DNA of 64,000 bases from Sphingomonas hylomeconis (GTDB taxonomy: Bacteria > Pseudomonadota > Alphaproteobacteria > Sphingomonadales > Sphingomonadaceae). Below, piece by piece: positions 53,265 to 61,108 of this stretch. The stretch lies in the NCBI RefSeq assembly GCF_025370105.1, contig NZ_JANQBK010000004.1, positions 1 to 64,000 on the forward strand. Direction: 5' to 3'. The translations under genes were made by a program, and so were the position numbers. Under the pieces are notes generated by a model that had not been told where the DNA came from, did not search any database, and saw nothing but the letters and a program-made list of their open reading frames with translations. Position 1 is the stretch's first letter. Every line of letters starts with the position of its first letter.

Positions 53265-53292
53265 ACCGCAACGAACCCAAGGAGAACTCGCC

Positions 53293-53790
53293 ATGGCCGA
53301 CCCGGCAGCCCCGCTGAAAACCCCGACCGACATTCAGAGCAACGCGGCCAAATCGGTCGCCGAGGCGCTGAACGGCATCCTTGCCGACAGCTTCGCGCTC
53401 TATTTCAAGACCAAGAACTTTCACTGGCATGTATCCGGCCCGCATTTCCGCGACTATCATCTGATGCTCGACGATCAGGCGACACAGATCCTCGACACCA
53501 CCGATGCGATCGCCGAGCGCGTGCGCAAGACCGGCAACACCACGCTGCGCTCGATCGGCGACATTGCGCGCCATCAGACGATCAAGGACAATGACCAGCC
53601 CTTCGTCAGCGCGACCGACATGCTGGTTGAGCTGCGCGAGGACAATCTGAAGCTCGTCGAAGCCCTGCGCGAGGCCAAGGACATCGTCGACGAAGCCAAG
53701 GACAATGCCACCAGCGGCATTCTCGACGACTGGACCGATCTCGCCGAGGAGCGCGCCTGGTTCCTGTTCGAGGCCAGCCGCAAGGGCTAA
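53293..53790 (+). CDS. dps: DNA-protection ferritin Dps
   Basis: 165-residue Dps, a dodecameric mini-ferritin that binds DNA and oxidises Fe2+ with H2O2. The ferroxidase site is seen in KNFHWHVSGPHFRDYH (His) and LDDQATQILDTTDAIAERV (Asp/Glu). AAGGAGAACTCGCC is a good ribosome site. A near-consensus EcfG promoter lies just upstream, so starvation and stress should induce it. A strong hairpin follows the stop. Confidence 0.94.
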   Translation: MADPAAPLKTPTDIQSNAAKSVAEALNGILADSFALYFKTKNFHWHVSGPHFRDYHLMLDDQATQILDTTDAIAERVRKTGNTTLRSIGDIARHQTIKDNDQPFVSATDMLVELREDNLKLVEALREAKDIVDEAKDNATSGILDDWTDLAEERAWFLFEASRKG

Positions 53791-53799
53791 GCTCGACAA

Positions 53800-53844
53800 A
53801 TCGACCCCGCTGTTTCAGACTTTGATGAAACGGCGGGGGTCGAT
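53800..53844. terminator. Long hairpin between dps and the DUF6265 gene
   Basis: Arms 53800-53817 and 53826-53844 pair over about 18 base pairs with a single bulged base and an eight-base loop. The right arm contains GGGGGT (53835-53840), the only ribosome site for the gene that starts at 53848. The hairpin may end dps transcripts or hide that ribosome site in longer ones. Confidence 0.65.
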
Positions 53845-53847
53845 CTG

Positions 53848-54348
53848 ATGAAACATGGTTTCGTATTGATGTTGGCGGCGATTGCCACGCCGACAATCGC
53901 GCAAGAAACACGACAGTTGCAGCCGGGCGCCGTCTCGCCCCCGGCAACGATCGACCAATTGAGCTGGCTTGCCGGCGAATGGCGCGGAGACGGGATCGAC
54001 GCGCCGGCCACCGAAGTATATTCGCAAGCCCTGGGCGGGCAGATCGCCGGCCATTTCGTACAGACTGACAAGCAAGGCCGCGTCGCCTTTCAGGAACTGG
54101 TCCAGATCGTCCCGCGCGGCGGCTCGCTGGTATACCGGGTGCGGCACTTCAACGCCGACTTGACCGGCTGGGAAGACAAGAGCGGCCATGTGGTGGAATT
54201 CCCGCTCGTCGCGCTGGAGCCCGACGCCGCCTATTTCGCTGGCCTGACGGTGCGTCGCAACGGCAACAAACTGGTATCGACCGTGGTCATTCGCGGAAAC
54301 GGCAAGCCCCAGGAAATCTCGTTTCGCTATACCCGCGTGCAACGGTAA
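53848..54348 (+). CDS. Exported DUF6265 protein
   Basis: 166-residue exported protein with signal peptide MKHGFVLMLAAIATPTIAQ. The mature part matches DUF6265: IDQLSWLAGEWRGDG at the start, then VYSQALGGQIAGHFVQTD and FQELVQIV, in an all-beta, lipocalin-like pattern. Its function is unknown. It starts 57 bases after dps. The ribosome site lies inside the right arm of a hairpin, so translation may be low unless the stem opens. Confidence 0.78.
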   Translation: MKHGFVLMLAAIATPTIAQETRQLQPGAVSPPATIDQLSWLAGEWRGDGIDAPATEVYSQALGGQIAGHFVQTDKQGRVAFQELVQIVPRGGSLVYRVRHFNADLTGWEDKSGHVVEFPLVALEPDAAYFAGLTVRRNGNKLVSTVVIRGNGKPQEISFRYTRVQR

Positions 54349-54355
54349 CTGCCCC

Positions 54356-54381
54356 GGAACAAGCGCAACGGCCGCATCGTT
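54356..54381 (+). promoter_or_regulatory. EcfG-type general stress promoter
   Basis: GGAAC-N17-CGTT, an exact match to the alphaproteobacterial EcfG consensus, begins 7 bases after the DUF6265 stop and ends 27 bases before the DUF1328 start. Confidence 0.75.
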
Positions 54382-54408
54382 GATATTCCACACGTTGGAA
54401 GAATGTAC

Positions 54409-54585
54409 ATGCTGCGCTGGGCCATCCTGTTACTCGTCATCGGACTGTTCGCGTCGGTGCAGAGTCTTGCCGGCGGTTTGGCCGGGGTCGCCCAGCAGTT
54501 GTTCGTGGTAGCCACCGCAATCCTCGCCATTTCGCTGGTCCTCGGGCTGCGCGCCGGGCAGCGCACCGGGCCCGCGATCGACTGA
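54409..54585 (+). CDS. DUF1328 small membrane protein (YtjA-like)
   Basis: 58-residue protein with two hydrophobic helices (about residues 2-18 and 26-45), starting MLRWAILLLVIGLF as in the DUF1328/YtjA family. The family is often induced by stress in proteobacteria, but its role is unknown. TTGGAAG gives the ribosome site for ATG 54409; ATG 54403 is too close to it. An exact EcfG promoter lies upstream, which places the gene in the general stress regulon. Confidence 0.78.
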   Translation: MLRWAILLLVIGLFASVQSLAGGLAGVAQQLFVVATAILAISLVLGLRAGQRTGPAID

Positions 54586-54788
54586 CGCCTGCCCCGCTTG
54601 ACGCGCCCAGGCCAACCGGAGAGCGCCAGGCTGGCCGTACGCACGATCGGCGACCGCCGCGCGTTGGAAAGGCCGCTCAGCAGGTCCAGCAGCCCGATCG
54701 ATACGATAGCCGGGACGGCGATCAGCAGCTTTCTCATCGCGTGTCGCCAGAGCGGGAGCCAGCGGCGGGCGCCATGCGTTAGCGCGTC

Positions 54789-56384
54789 ATGCGCGCCTTT
54801 GCCGATCTGCTCGATGCCCTGATCTACACACGCTCGCGCAATGCGAAGCTCAAGCTGATCGGCGATTATCTGCGCGCCACGCCCGATCCCGATCGCGGCT
54901 GGGGGCTTGCCGCACTGACCGGCGATCTCGATCTGCCGGGGGTCAAGCCCGCCGTGATCCGCGCGCTGATCGAGGCGCGGGTCGATCCGGTGCTGTACCG
55001 GATGAGCCGCGACTATGTCGGCGACAGTGCCGAGACCATCGCCTTGCTATGGCCCAACCCGCCGGTGCCGCCGCCGGCGGCCGAACCGCTGACGATCAGC
55101 CAGGCGGTCGGGACGCTCAACGCGCTGTCGCGCTCGGACGCGCCGGCGGCGCTCGCCGCGATGCTCGACCGGCTCGATGCCGAGGAACGTTTCGCATTGC
55201 TCAAGATGGCGACCGGCGCCCTACGCATCGGCGTGTCCGCGCGGCTCGCCAAGACCGCGTTGGCCACGGCGTTCGAGATCGATGTCGAGGCGGTCGAGGA
55301 GGTGTGGCACGGGATCGACGCGCCTTATGCCAGCCTGTTCGCCTGGGCCGAGGGCACGGGCGCGCAGCCGACCACTGCCGACGTGCCGGTGTTCCGCCCG
55401 TTCATGCTGGCCCATCCGCTCGAGGACCTGCGCGTCGATCTGGCCGACTATGCCGCGGAATGGAAATGGGACGGGATCCGCGTGCAGATCGTGCACGTCG
55501 CCGGCGAGACACGGCTGTTCAGCCGCACCGGCGACGACGTCACCGGGAGCTTTCCGGAGGTCGCGCGCGCGTTTACCACGCCCGGCGTGATCGACGGCGA
55601 ACTGCTGGTGAAGGGCGAGCATCAGGGCGGCACGCTCGAGGATGGCGGCGGGGCGGCGAGCTTCAACGCACTGCAGCAGCGGCTCGGGCGCAAGACCGTA
55701 TCGGCCAAGATGCTGAGCGATTATCCCGCGTTCGTCCGGGTCTACGACATCCTGTTCGACGGCGCGGAGGATCTGCGCCCCCTGCCCTGGCGCGAGCGCC
55801 GCGTTCGGCTCGAAGCCTTCATGCCGCGGCTCGATCCGGCGCGCTTCGATCTTAGTGCGGTGATCGAGGCAGAGGATTTCACCGCGCTGGAGGGGATCCG
55901 CGCGGGCGCACGCGATGCCGCGATCGAGGGCGTGATGCTCAAACGGCGCGATTCGCCATATGTCACCGGGCGCCGGGTCGGCCTGTGGTACAAATGGAAG
56001 CGCGATCCGCTGACCGCGGACTGCGTGATGATGTACGCGCAGCGCGGCTCGGGCCGCCGCTCCTCCTTCTACAGCGACTATACGTTCGGCTGCTGGACCG
56101 AGGATGGCGAACTGCTGCCCGTCGGCAAGGCCTATTCGGGGATTACCGACGAGGAGCTCAAGGTGCTCGACAAGTTCGTCCGCACTCATACGCTCAACCG
56201 GTTCGGCCCGGTGCGCGAGGTCGAGCGGGCGCTGGTGCTGGAGATCGCGTTCGATTCGATCCACGAATCGAAGCGGCACAAGTCGGGCGTCGCGATGCGC
56301 TTTCCGCGAATCGCGCGGATCCGGACCGACAAACCTGCCGCCGAAGCGGATACGGTGGCGGCACTCAAGCGGCTGATCGTCTGA
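54789..56384 (+). CDS. ATP-dependent DNA ligase
   Basis: 531-residue ATP-dependent ligase with an N-terminal DNA-binding domain (about 1-190), the adenylation domain with catalytic Lys in EWKWDGIRVQ (about residue 224, KxDG motif), GVIDGEL (motif III), and GVMLKRRDSPY (motif IV), then an OB domain from about 415. It seals DNA nicks with ATP. In many bacteria this type is linked to a ligase-associated exonuclease, an MPE nuclease and an Lhr-like helicase, but none of these is adjacent. The start has no clear ribosome site. A bidirectional terminator follows. Confidence 0.9.
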   Translation: MRAFADLLDALIYTRSRNAKLKLIGDYLRATPDPDRGWGLAALTGDLDLPGVKPAVIRALIEARVDPVLYRMSRDYVGDSAETIALLWPNPPVPPPAAEPLTISQAVGTLNALSRSDAPAALAAMLDRLDAEERFALLKMATGALRIGVSARLAKTALATAFEIDVEAVEEVWHGIDAPYASLFAWAEGTGAQPTTADVPVFRPFMLAHPLEDLRVDLADYAAEWKWDGIRVQIVHVAGETRLFSRTGDDVTGSFPEVARAFTTPGVIDGELLVKGEHQGGTLEDGGGAASFNALQQRLGRKTVSAKMLSDYPAFVRVYDILFDGAEDLRPLPWRERRVRLEAFMPRLDPARFDLSAVIEAEDFTALEGIRAGARDAAIEGVMLKRRDSPYVTGRRVGLWYKWKRDPLTADCVMMYAQRGSGRRSSFYSDYTFGCWTEDGELLPVGKAYSGITDEELKVLDKFVRTHTLNRFGPVREVERALVLEIAFDSIHESKRHKSGVAMRFPRIARIRTDKPAAEADTVAALKRLIV

Positions 56385-56456
56385 CCTGCTTGGGCGGATA
56401 GGCAGCGGCCATGCTGCGCGATCGCCTCCCGCCCCCCCCCAAACGAGCGCAAAGAA

Positions 56457-56489
56457 AAACCCGGCGCGCCGCTGGGGCACGCCGGGTTT
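56457..56489. terminator. Bidirectional terminator between ligase and cold-shock genes
   Basis: Perfect stem AAACCCGGCG (56457-56466) with CGCCGGGTTT (56480-56489). A-rich bases on the left and T on the right let it act for both the ligase (plus) and the cold-shock gene (minus). Confidence 0.85.
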
Positions 56490-56513
56490 TCTTAGACTCG
56501 AACCGGGGTCGCT

Positions 56514-57341
56514 TTAAGCGATCGAGGTCAGGTTCACCGCTGCATGCTTGCCACGACGATCGACTTCGAGCTCGAATTCGAGCCGGTCGCCTTCGTTGAG
56601 GCTGGTCATGCCGCCGCGCTCGACCGCGGAGATGTGCACGAACGCATCGGGCTGTCCGTCATCGCGCTGAATGAAGCCGAAGCCCTTCATCGCGTTGAAG
56701 AACTTGACCGTGCCGGTCGCCTTTTCGCCGGTCAGCTGGCGCTGCGGCGCGCCACCGGTCGCGGCGCCACGCGGGCCGCCAGGGGCCGCGGCATCACGCT
56801 CGCGCGGCGGACCGCGGTCGGTGACGGCCATCGGCTCGCCGTCGATCTTGAGATCGGTCGCCGAGATGCGGCCACCGCGATCGACCAGCGTGAAGCCCAA
56901 GGGCTGACCTTCGGCCAGACCGGTGAGGCCGGCCTGCTCGACCGCGCTGATGTGAACGAACACGTCCTCGCCGCCGTCATCGCGCACGACGAAGCCGAAG
57001 CCCTTCTGGCCGTTGAAGAATTTGACCACGCCGGTGCCTTCGCCGACGACCTGGGGCGGCATGCCGCGCCCGGCGCCACCGCCACCCGGTGCACCGCCGA
57101 AGCCGCCACCGCCGCCGCTGCGGAAACCACCACCGCCGCCGCCGCCGCCGCCGAAGCGATCGCCGCCACCGCCGAAGCGATCACCGCCGCCGCCGAAACG
57201 ATCGCCGCCGCCGCCGCCGCCGAAGCGATCGCCACCGCCGCCGAAGCTGCTGCCGCTGTTAAAATCATCGCCGCCGAAACCGTCGCGCTTGTCGCGGCCA
57301 CGCCCACCGCGATCCCCGCGGCGTCCTTTATCGAAACTCAT
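56514..57341 (-). CDS. Double cold-shock-domain protein with Gly-rich N-terminus
   Basis: 275-residue RNA-binding protein. Residues 1-95 are a low-complexity region of repeated DRFGGGG and RGG-like units. The first cold-shock domain is at about 100-170 (GTGVVKFFNGQKGFGFVVRD with VFVHISAVE), and the second at about 208-275 (GTVKFFNAMKGFGFIQRD with FVHISAVER). The RNP1 and RNP2 motifs are intact in both. It may act as an RNA chaperone; the Gly/Phe/Arg-rich part could drive assembly or phase separation, which is inference. The leader upstream is about 140-200 bases, long enough for cold-responsive control. Confidence 0.9.
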   Translation of the reverse strand: MSFDKGRRGDRGGRGRDKRDGFGGDDFNSGSSFGGGGDRFGGGGGGDRFGGGGDRFGGGGDRFGGGGGGGGGFRSGGGGGFGGAPGGGGAGRGMPPQVVGEGTGVVKFFNGQKGFGFVVRDDGGEDVFVHISAVEQAGLTGLAEGQPLGFTLVDRGGRISATDLKIDGEPMAVTDRGPPRERDAAAPGGPRGAATGGAPQRQLTGEKATGTVKFFNAMKGFGFIQRDDGQPDAFVHISAVERGGMTSLNEGDRLEFELEVDRRGKHAAVNLTSIA

Positions 57342-57549
57342 GCCCTGTTCGTCTTCCCGGTTCGTCCAAACTTGCCTGTAGAAACCGCACCGCCGGACGA
57401 AAAGCGCGGGCTTCCGGACACCAAACCGATCGTGCCACCGAATCGGTTTAGCCTAAAAAGAACGAGGCGGCGAATAAATTCGTCCAAATTGCGGCAATGC
57501 TTGAATCATATGCTTGCGGGAGTGTGTCCCGAACGGCACAGATCGGCTC

Positions 57550-58356
57550 ATGTCCCTGCTCCAATTATTCTCCGATCCCGCCACCTGGGCCGCCCTTGCC
57601 ACGCTGATCGTGCTTGAGGTCGTGCTCGGCATCGACAATCTCATCTTCATCTCGATCCTGTCGAACAAGCTGCCGGCCGCCCAGCAGAACAAGGCGCGCC
57701 GGCTCGGCATCGGGCTCGCGCTCGGGCTGCGCTTGTTGCTGCTCTCGATGATCGCCTGGATCGCCGGCCTCACCGCCCCGGTATTCGATCTCGGCCTGCA
57801 GGGCGCCACCGGGGCGCATGGCGAGCCGAGCTTCGAGACGGCGTTTTCGTGGCGCGACCTGATCCTGATCGCCGGCGGACTGTTCCTGCTGTGGAAGGCG
57901 ACCAAGGAAATCCATCACACGATGGACCCGGCCGAATCGGGTACGCCGCTGGACAAGAAGGGCAAGACCGCGCTCAGCTTCGGCGCGGCGATCGCGCAGA
58001 TCCTGGCGCTCGATCTGGTCTTCTCGATCGATTCGATCTTGACGGCGATCGGCATGACGGACGACCTGCCGGTGATGATCGTCGCGGTGATCGTCGCGGT
58101 CGGCGTGATGCTGCTCGCCGCCACGCCGTTGGCCAATTTCATCGCCGCAAACCCGACGGTAGTGATGCTGGCGCTGGGTTTCCTGCTGATGATCGGCGTG
58201 GTGCTGATCGCCGACGGCTTCGGGGTGCATGTCCCCAAGGGCTATATTTATGCCGCGATGGCCTTTTCGGCCGGGGTCGAGACGCTCAACATCCTCGCCC
58301 GCAACCGGCGTGAGAAGCGCGAGGCCAAGGCCGGCGGCGTACCGACAAAGCATTGA
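57550..58356 (+). CDS. TerC-family membrane protein
   Basis: 268-residue integral membrane protein with about eight helices. The TerC motifs are [16 protein letters not shown] in helix 1 and [17 protein letters not shown] in the middle, each carrying the conserved Asp. Family members export manganese in some bacteria, so metal homeostasis is a fair inference; tellurite resistance is less likely here. A hydrophilic, positively charged C-terminus ([12 protein letters not shown]) lies in the cytoplasm. Confidence 0.88.
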   Translation: MSLLQLFSDPATWAALATLIVLEVVLGIDNLIFISILSNKLPAAQQNKARRLGIGLALGLRLLLLSMIAWIAGLTAPVFDLGLQGATGAHGEPSFETAFSWRDLILIAGGLFLLWKATKEIHHTMDPAESGTPLDKKGKTALSFGAAIAQILALDLVFSIDSILTAIGMTDDLPVMIVAVIVAVGVMLLAATPLANFIAANPTVVMLALGFLLMIGVVLIADGFGVHVPKGYIYAAMAFSAGVETLNILARNRREKREAKAGGVPTKH

Positions 58357-58387
58357 GCGCTTTGCCGTTCGCGGCTAGGCGGAGTGG

Positions 58388-59008
58388 ATGACCGTATATC
58401 TCCACGAAGAAGACATTCCCGCCGGCCTGTTCGCGGACGGCGCCGATATCGCCGTCGACACCGAGACGATGGGCCTGCTCACGCCGCGCGACCGGCTGTG
58501 CGTCGTGCAATTGTCGGATGGCGGAGCGGACGAGCATCTCGTCCGCTTCGGCCCCGCCAGCGAGTATGAGGCGCCCAATCTGCGCGCGTTGCTGGCCGAT
58601 CCGGCCCGTGTGAAGCTCTATCATTTCGGGCGGTTCGATCTCGCCGCGATCGATCATTATCTCGGCGTCAGCGCCGTGCCGGCCTATTGCACCAAGATCG
58701 CCTCGCGCCTGGTGCGCACCTATACCGACCGCCACGGGCTGAAGGAGCTGGTGCGCGAATTGCTGCAGACCGACATTTCCAAGGCGCAGCAATCGTCCGA
58801 CTGGGGCGGGCCGGTCCTGTCCGAGGCGCAGAAGGATTATGCCGCGTCCGACGTGCGCTACCTGCACCGGTTGCGCGAGGAGCTCGATCGCCGGCTGGCG
58901 CGCGAGGGCCGTACCGAACTGGCGCAGGCCTGCTTCGATTTCCTGCCGCACCGCGCGGCGCTGGATCTCGCCGGCTGGCCGGAGACGGACATCTTCGCGC
59001 ATGTCTGA
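58388..59008 (+). CDS. rnd: Ribonuclease D
   Basis: 206-residue 3'-5' exoribonuclease of the DEDD family. ExoI is seen as AVDTETMGL (Asp, Glu), ExoII as FGRFDLAAI (Asp), and ExoIII as YAASDVRYLHRL (Tyr, Asp). It lacks the HRDC domains of E. coli RNase D, as is usual in alphaproteobacteria (catalytic domain only). GGCGGAGTGG precedes the start. It overlaps lptC by 8 bases. Confidence 0.91.
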   Translation: MTVYLHEEDIPAGLFADGADIAVDTETMGLLTPRDRLCVVQLSDGGADEHLVRFGPASEYEAPNLRALLADPARVKLYHFGRFDLAAIDHYLGVSAVPAYCTKIASRLVRTYTDRHGLKELVRELLQTDISKAQQSSDWGGPVLSEAQKDYAASDVRYLHRLREELDRRLAREGRTELAQACFDFLPHRAALDLAGWPETDIFAHV

Positions 59009-59639
59009 CGTCGCGGCGCGGGTCCGTTCCGAACGACAGGTGTGGGCCGCGCCGGGCAGCAGCCACGACCGCTTCGTCAGGATTTCGGCAATGGGCCTGC
59101 CGATCGCGATCGGCGTGCTCGCGGCCTTTCTCGTCATGGCGCCGCTCACCACGCGCGGCGATGTTTCCTTCCTGCTCGACAAGAACAAGGTCGAGGTCGC
59201 CAAGGAGCGGTTGCGGCTGCAGAGCGCGCGCTATCGCGGCGAGGATAACGAGCGCCGGCCGTTCACGCTGACCGCCGGCTCCGCCGTGCAGCGCAGCGCC
59301 AGCGAACAGGTCGTGCAGCTCAACGCGCTGTCGGCCGAACTGCAGATGCCCGACGGGCCGGCCAATCTGGTCGCAGACAAGGGCCATTACGACATGACCA
59401 GCGAGCAGGTGAAGGTCGACGGGCCGGTCCACTTCACCGCGGCCAACGGCTATAAGATCGATACGCAGGATGCCACGGTCGATCTCAAGACACGCAAGCT
59501 GCAAAGCGGCGGCGCGGTCACCGGCACGGTACCGCAGGGCAATTTCAGCGCGCAAAGCATGAAGGCCGATCTCAACACGCATGTCGTGACGCTGGATGGC
59601 AACGCCCGCTTGCGGATCGTCCCCGGAAGGAACAGATAA
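59001..59639 (+). CDS. lptC: LPS export protein LptC
   Basis: 212-residue bitopic inner-membrane protein. A cytoplasmic N-terminus is followed by one helix (about residues 33-50: GLPIAIGVLAAFLVMAPL) and a periplasmic beta-jellyroll with FTLTAGSAVQ, LSAELQMPDG and FTAANGYKIDTQDATVDLKTRKLQ. It hands LPS from the LptBFG transporter to LptA. The start overlaps rnd. lptA, lptB and rpoN follow. Confidence 0.9.
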   Translation: MSDVAARVRSERQVWAAPGSSHDRFVRISAMGLPIAIGVLAAFLVMAPLTTRGDVSFLLDKNKVEVAKERLRLQSARYRGEDNERRPFTLTAGSAVQRSASEQVVQLNALSAELQMPDGPANLVADKGHYDMTSEQVKVDGPVHFTAANGYKIDTQDATVDLKTRKLQSGGAVTGTVPQGNFSAQSMKADLNTHVVTLDGNARLRIVPGRNR

Positions 59640-59644
59640 GCGCG

Positions 59645-60181
59645 ATGACCACGCCCGTCCGCCTTCTCGCGCTCGTCGCCCTTGTCTCCGCTGTCGGCGC
59701 CGGGGCGCAGCGGCACAATTCGAACGCGCCGATCGATTTCGGCGCGGACCATATCGAATTGCAGGACAAGGCCAACCGCGCCGTGCTCGCCGGCAATGTT
59801 TCGGTGCGCCAGGCGGAGATGACGCTGAGGGCCGCGCGGATGACCGTCGCCTATACCGGGCAGGTCGTCGACGGCTCCCCACAGGTTTCGCGACTCGATG
59901 CCTCTGGCGGCGTGGTGGTGACCCGCCCGGATCAGACCGCGCGCGGCCAATATGCGGTGTACGATCTCAACCGCCGCGTCGTCACGATGCTTGGCGGCGT
60001 GTCGCTCGTGCAGGGTGGCAATACGGTGAATGGCGGCCGCCTGACGATCAACCTCGATACCGGGCGCGCGGTGATCGACGGGTCGTCGGTCGGCGGCACG
60101 CGCACCGGCGCCAATGGCAGCACGACGACTGCGCCCGGTGGGCGCGTCACCGGCCGCTTCTCGGTGCCCAAGCGCAACTGA
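59645..60181 (+). CDS. lptA: LPS transport periplasmic protein LptA
   Basis: 178-residue OstA-type protein with signal peptide MTTPVRLLALVALVSAVGAGA. The beta-jellyroll has PIDFGADHIELQDKANRAVLAGNVSVRQ, then DASGGVVVTRPDQTARG, AVYDLNRRVVTMLGGVSL and NGGRLTINLDTGRA. It bridges the periplasm for LPS. The C-terminal 30 residues are Gly/Thr-rich and probably disordered. AAGGA lies upstream. lptB begins 147 bases later. Confidence 0.92.
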   Translation: MTTPVRLLALVALVSAVGAGAQRHNSNAPIDFGADHIELQDKANRAVLAGNVSVRQAEMTLRAARMTVAYTGQVVDGSPQVSRLDASGGVVVTRPDQTARGQYAVYDLNRRVVTMLGGVSLVQGGNTVNGGRLTINLDTGRAVIDGSSVGGTRTGANGSTTTAPGGRVTGRFSVPKRN

Positions 60182-60328
60182 CGCTCCCGCGAAAACCACC
60201 CCCCAAAACGCGCCGTCCGCCGCTTCCCACTTCCAACCCCACCCAGTCTGGGGCAATAGTCATGCACGAAGCCTGCCACATTCGCAGCGCGGGCTTCCGC
60301 TAACCCTTATGCGAGCACGGGCCCTCAG

Positions 60329-61105
60329 ATGACCGACACCGCGACCCTCGACACGATACCGCCGATCCACGAAGTGCCGAGTGGCACCGGGCTGTCGGTC
60401 GTGTCGATCGCCAAGTCGTACGACAAGCGCGTCGTGCTCACCGATGTCTCAGTCACCGTCGGACGCGGCGAGGTGATCGGGCTGCTCGGCCCCAACGGCG
60501 CGGGCAAGACGACCTGCTTCTATTCGGTGATGGGGCTGGTGAAGCCCGATTCGGGCCGCATCATGCTCGATGGCGACGATATCACCGGCCTGCCGATGTA
60601 CCGCCGCGCGATCCTGGGCCTTGGCTATCTGCCGCAGGAAACGAGCATCTTCCGCGGCCTGTCGGTCGAGAAGAACATCCTCACCGTGCTCGAACTGTCC
60701 GAGCCCGACAAGGCCGCGCGCGCCGAGCGGCTGGAGCAGTTGCTCGGCGAGTTCGGGCTGACGCGGCTGCGCGATGCGCCGGCGATGGCGCTGTCCGGGG
60801 GCGAACGGCGCCGCGCGGAGATCGCCCGCGCGCTGGCCGCCGATCCCTCGATCATGCTGCTCGACGAGCCGTTCGCGGGGATCGATCCGATCTCGATTTC
60901 GGATATTCGCGATCTCGTCTGCCAGCTCAAGGATCGCGGCATCGGCGTGCTGATCACCGATCACAACGTCCGCGAGACGCTCGACATCGTCGACCGCGCC
61001 TATATCATCTATGACGGCCGCGTGCTGTTCACCGGGTCGCCGGCCGAACTGGTCGCCGACGAGAGCGTCCGCCGCCTGTATCTCGGCGAGGGCTTCTCGC
61101 TCTAG
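60329..61105 (+). CDS. lptB: LPS export ABC transporter ATPase LptB
   Basis: 258-residue ABC ATPase. Walker A is GPNGAGKTT, the Q-loop YLPQETSIFRGL, the signature LSGGERRRAEIARAL, Walker B IMLLDEPFAGID and the H-loop ITDHNV. The match to LptB is strong (YLPQE, SIFRGLSVEKNI). It powers LPS extraction with LptF/LptG, which are not in this window. An N-terminal extension of about 20 residues precedes the core. The rpoN start is 3 bases downstream. Confidence 0.95.
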   Translation: MTDTATLDTIPPIHEVPSGTGLSVVSIAKSYDKRVVLTDVSVTVGRGEVIGLLGPNGAGKTTCFYSVMGLVKPDSGRIMLDGDDITGLPMYRRAILGLGYLPQETSIFRGLSVEKNILTVLELSEPDKAARAERLEQLLGEFGLTRLRDAPAMALSGGERRRAEIARALAADPSIMLLDEPFAGIDPISISDIRDLVCQLKDRGIGVLITDHNVRETLDIVDRAYIIYDGRVLFTGSPAELVADESVRRLYLGEGFSL

Positions 61106-61108
61106 CCC

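Noticed and set aside
54327..54737. Minus-strand frame starting MRKLLIAVPAIVSIG opposite the DUF1328 gene
   Set aside because: The N-terminus looks like a signal peptide, but the rest is antisense to DUF1328 and has Arg/Ser bias; too weak to list as a gene.
57120..57260. Tandem CCGCCG-type repeats as a possible CRISPR or microsatellite
   Set aside because: They encode the Gly-rich repeats of the cold-shock protein; there are no spacers.
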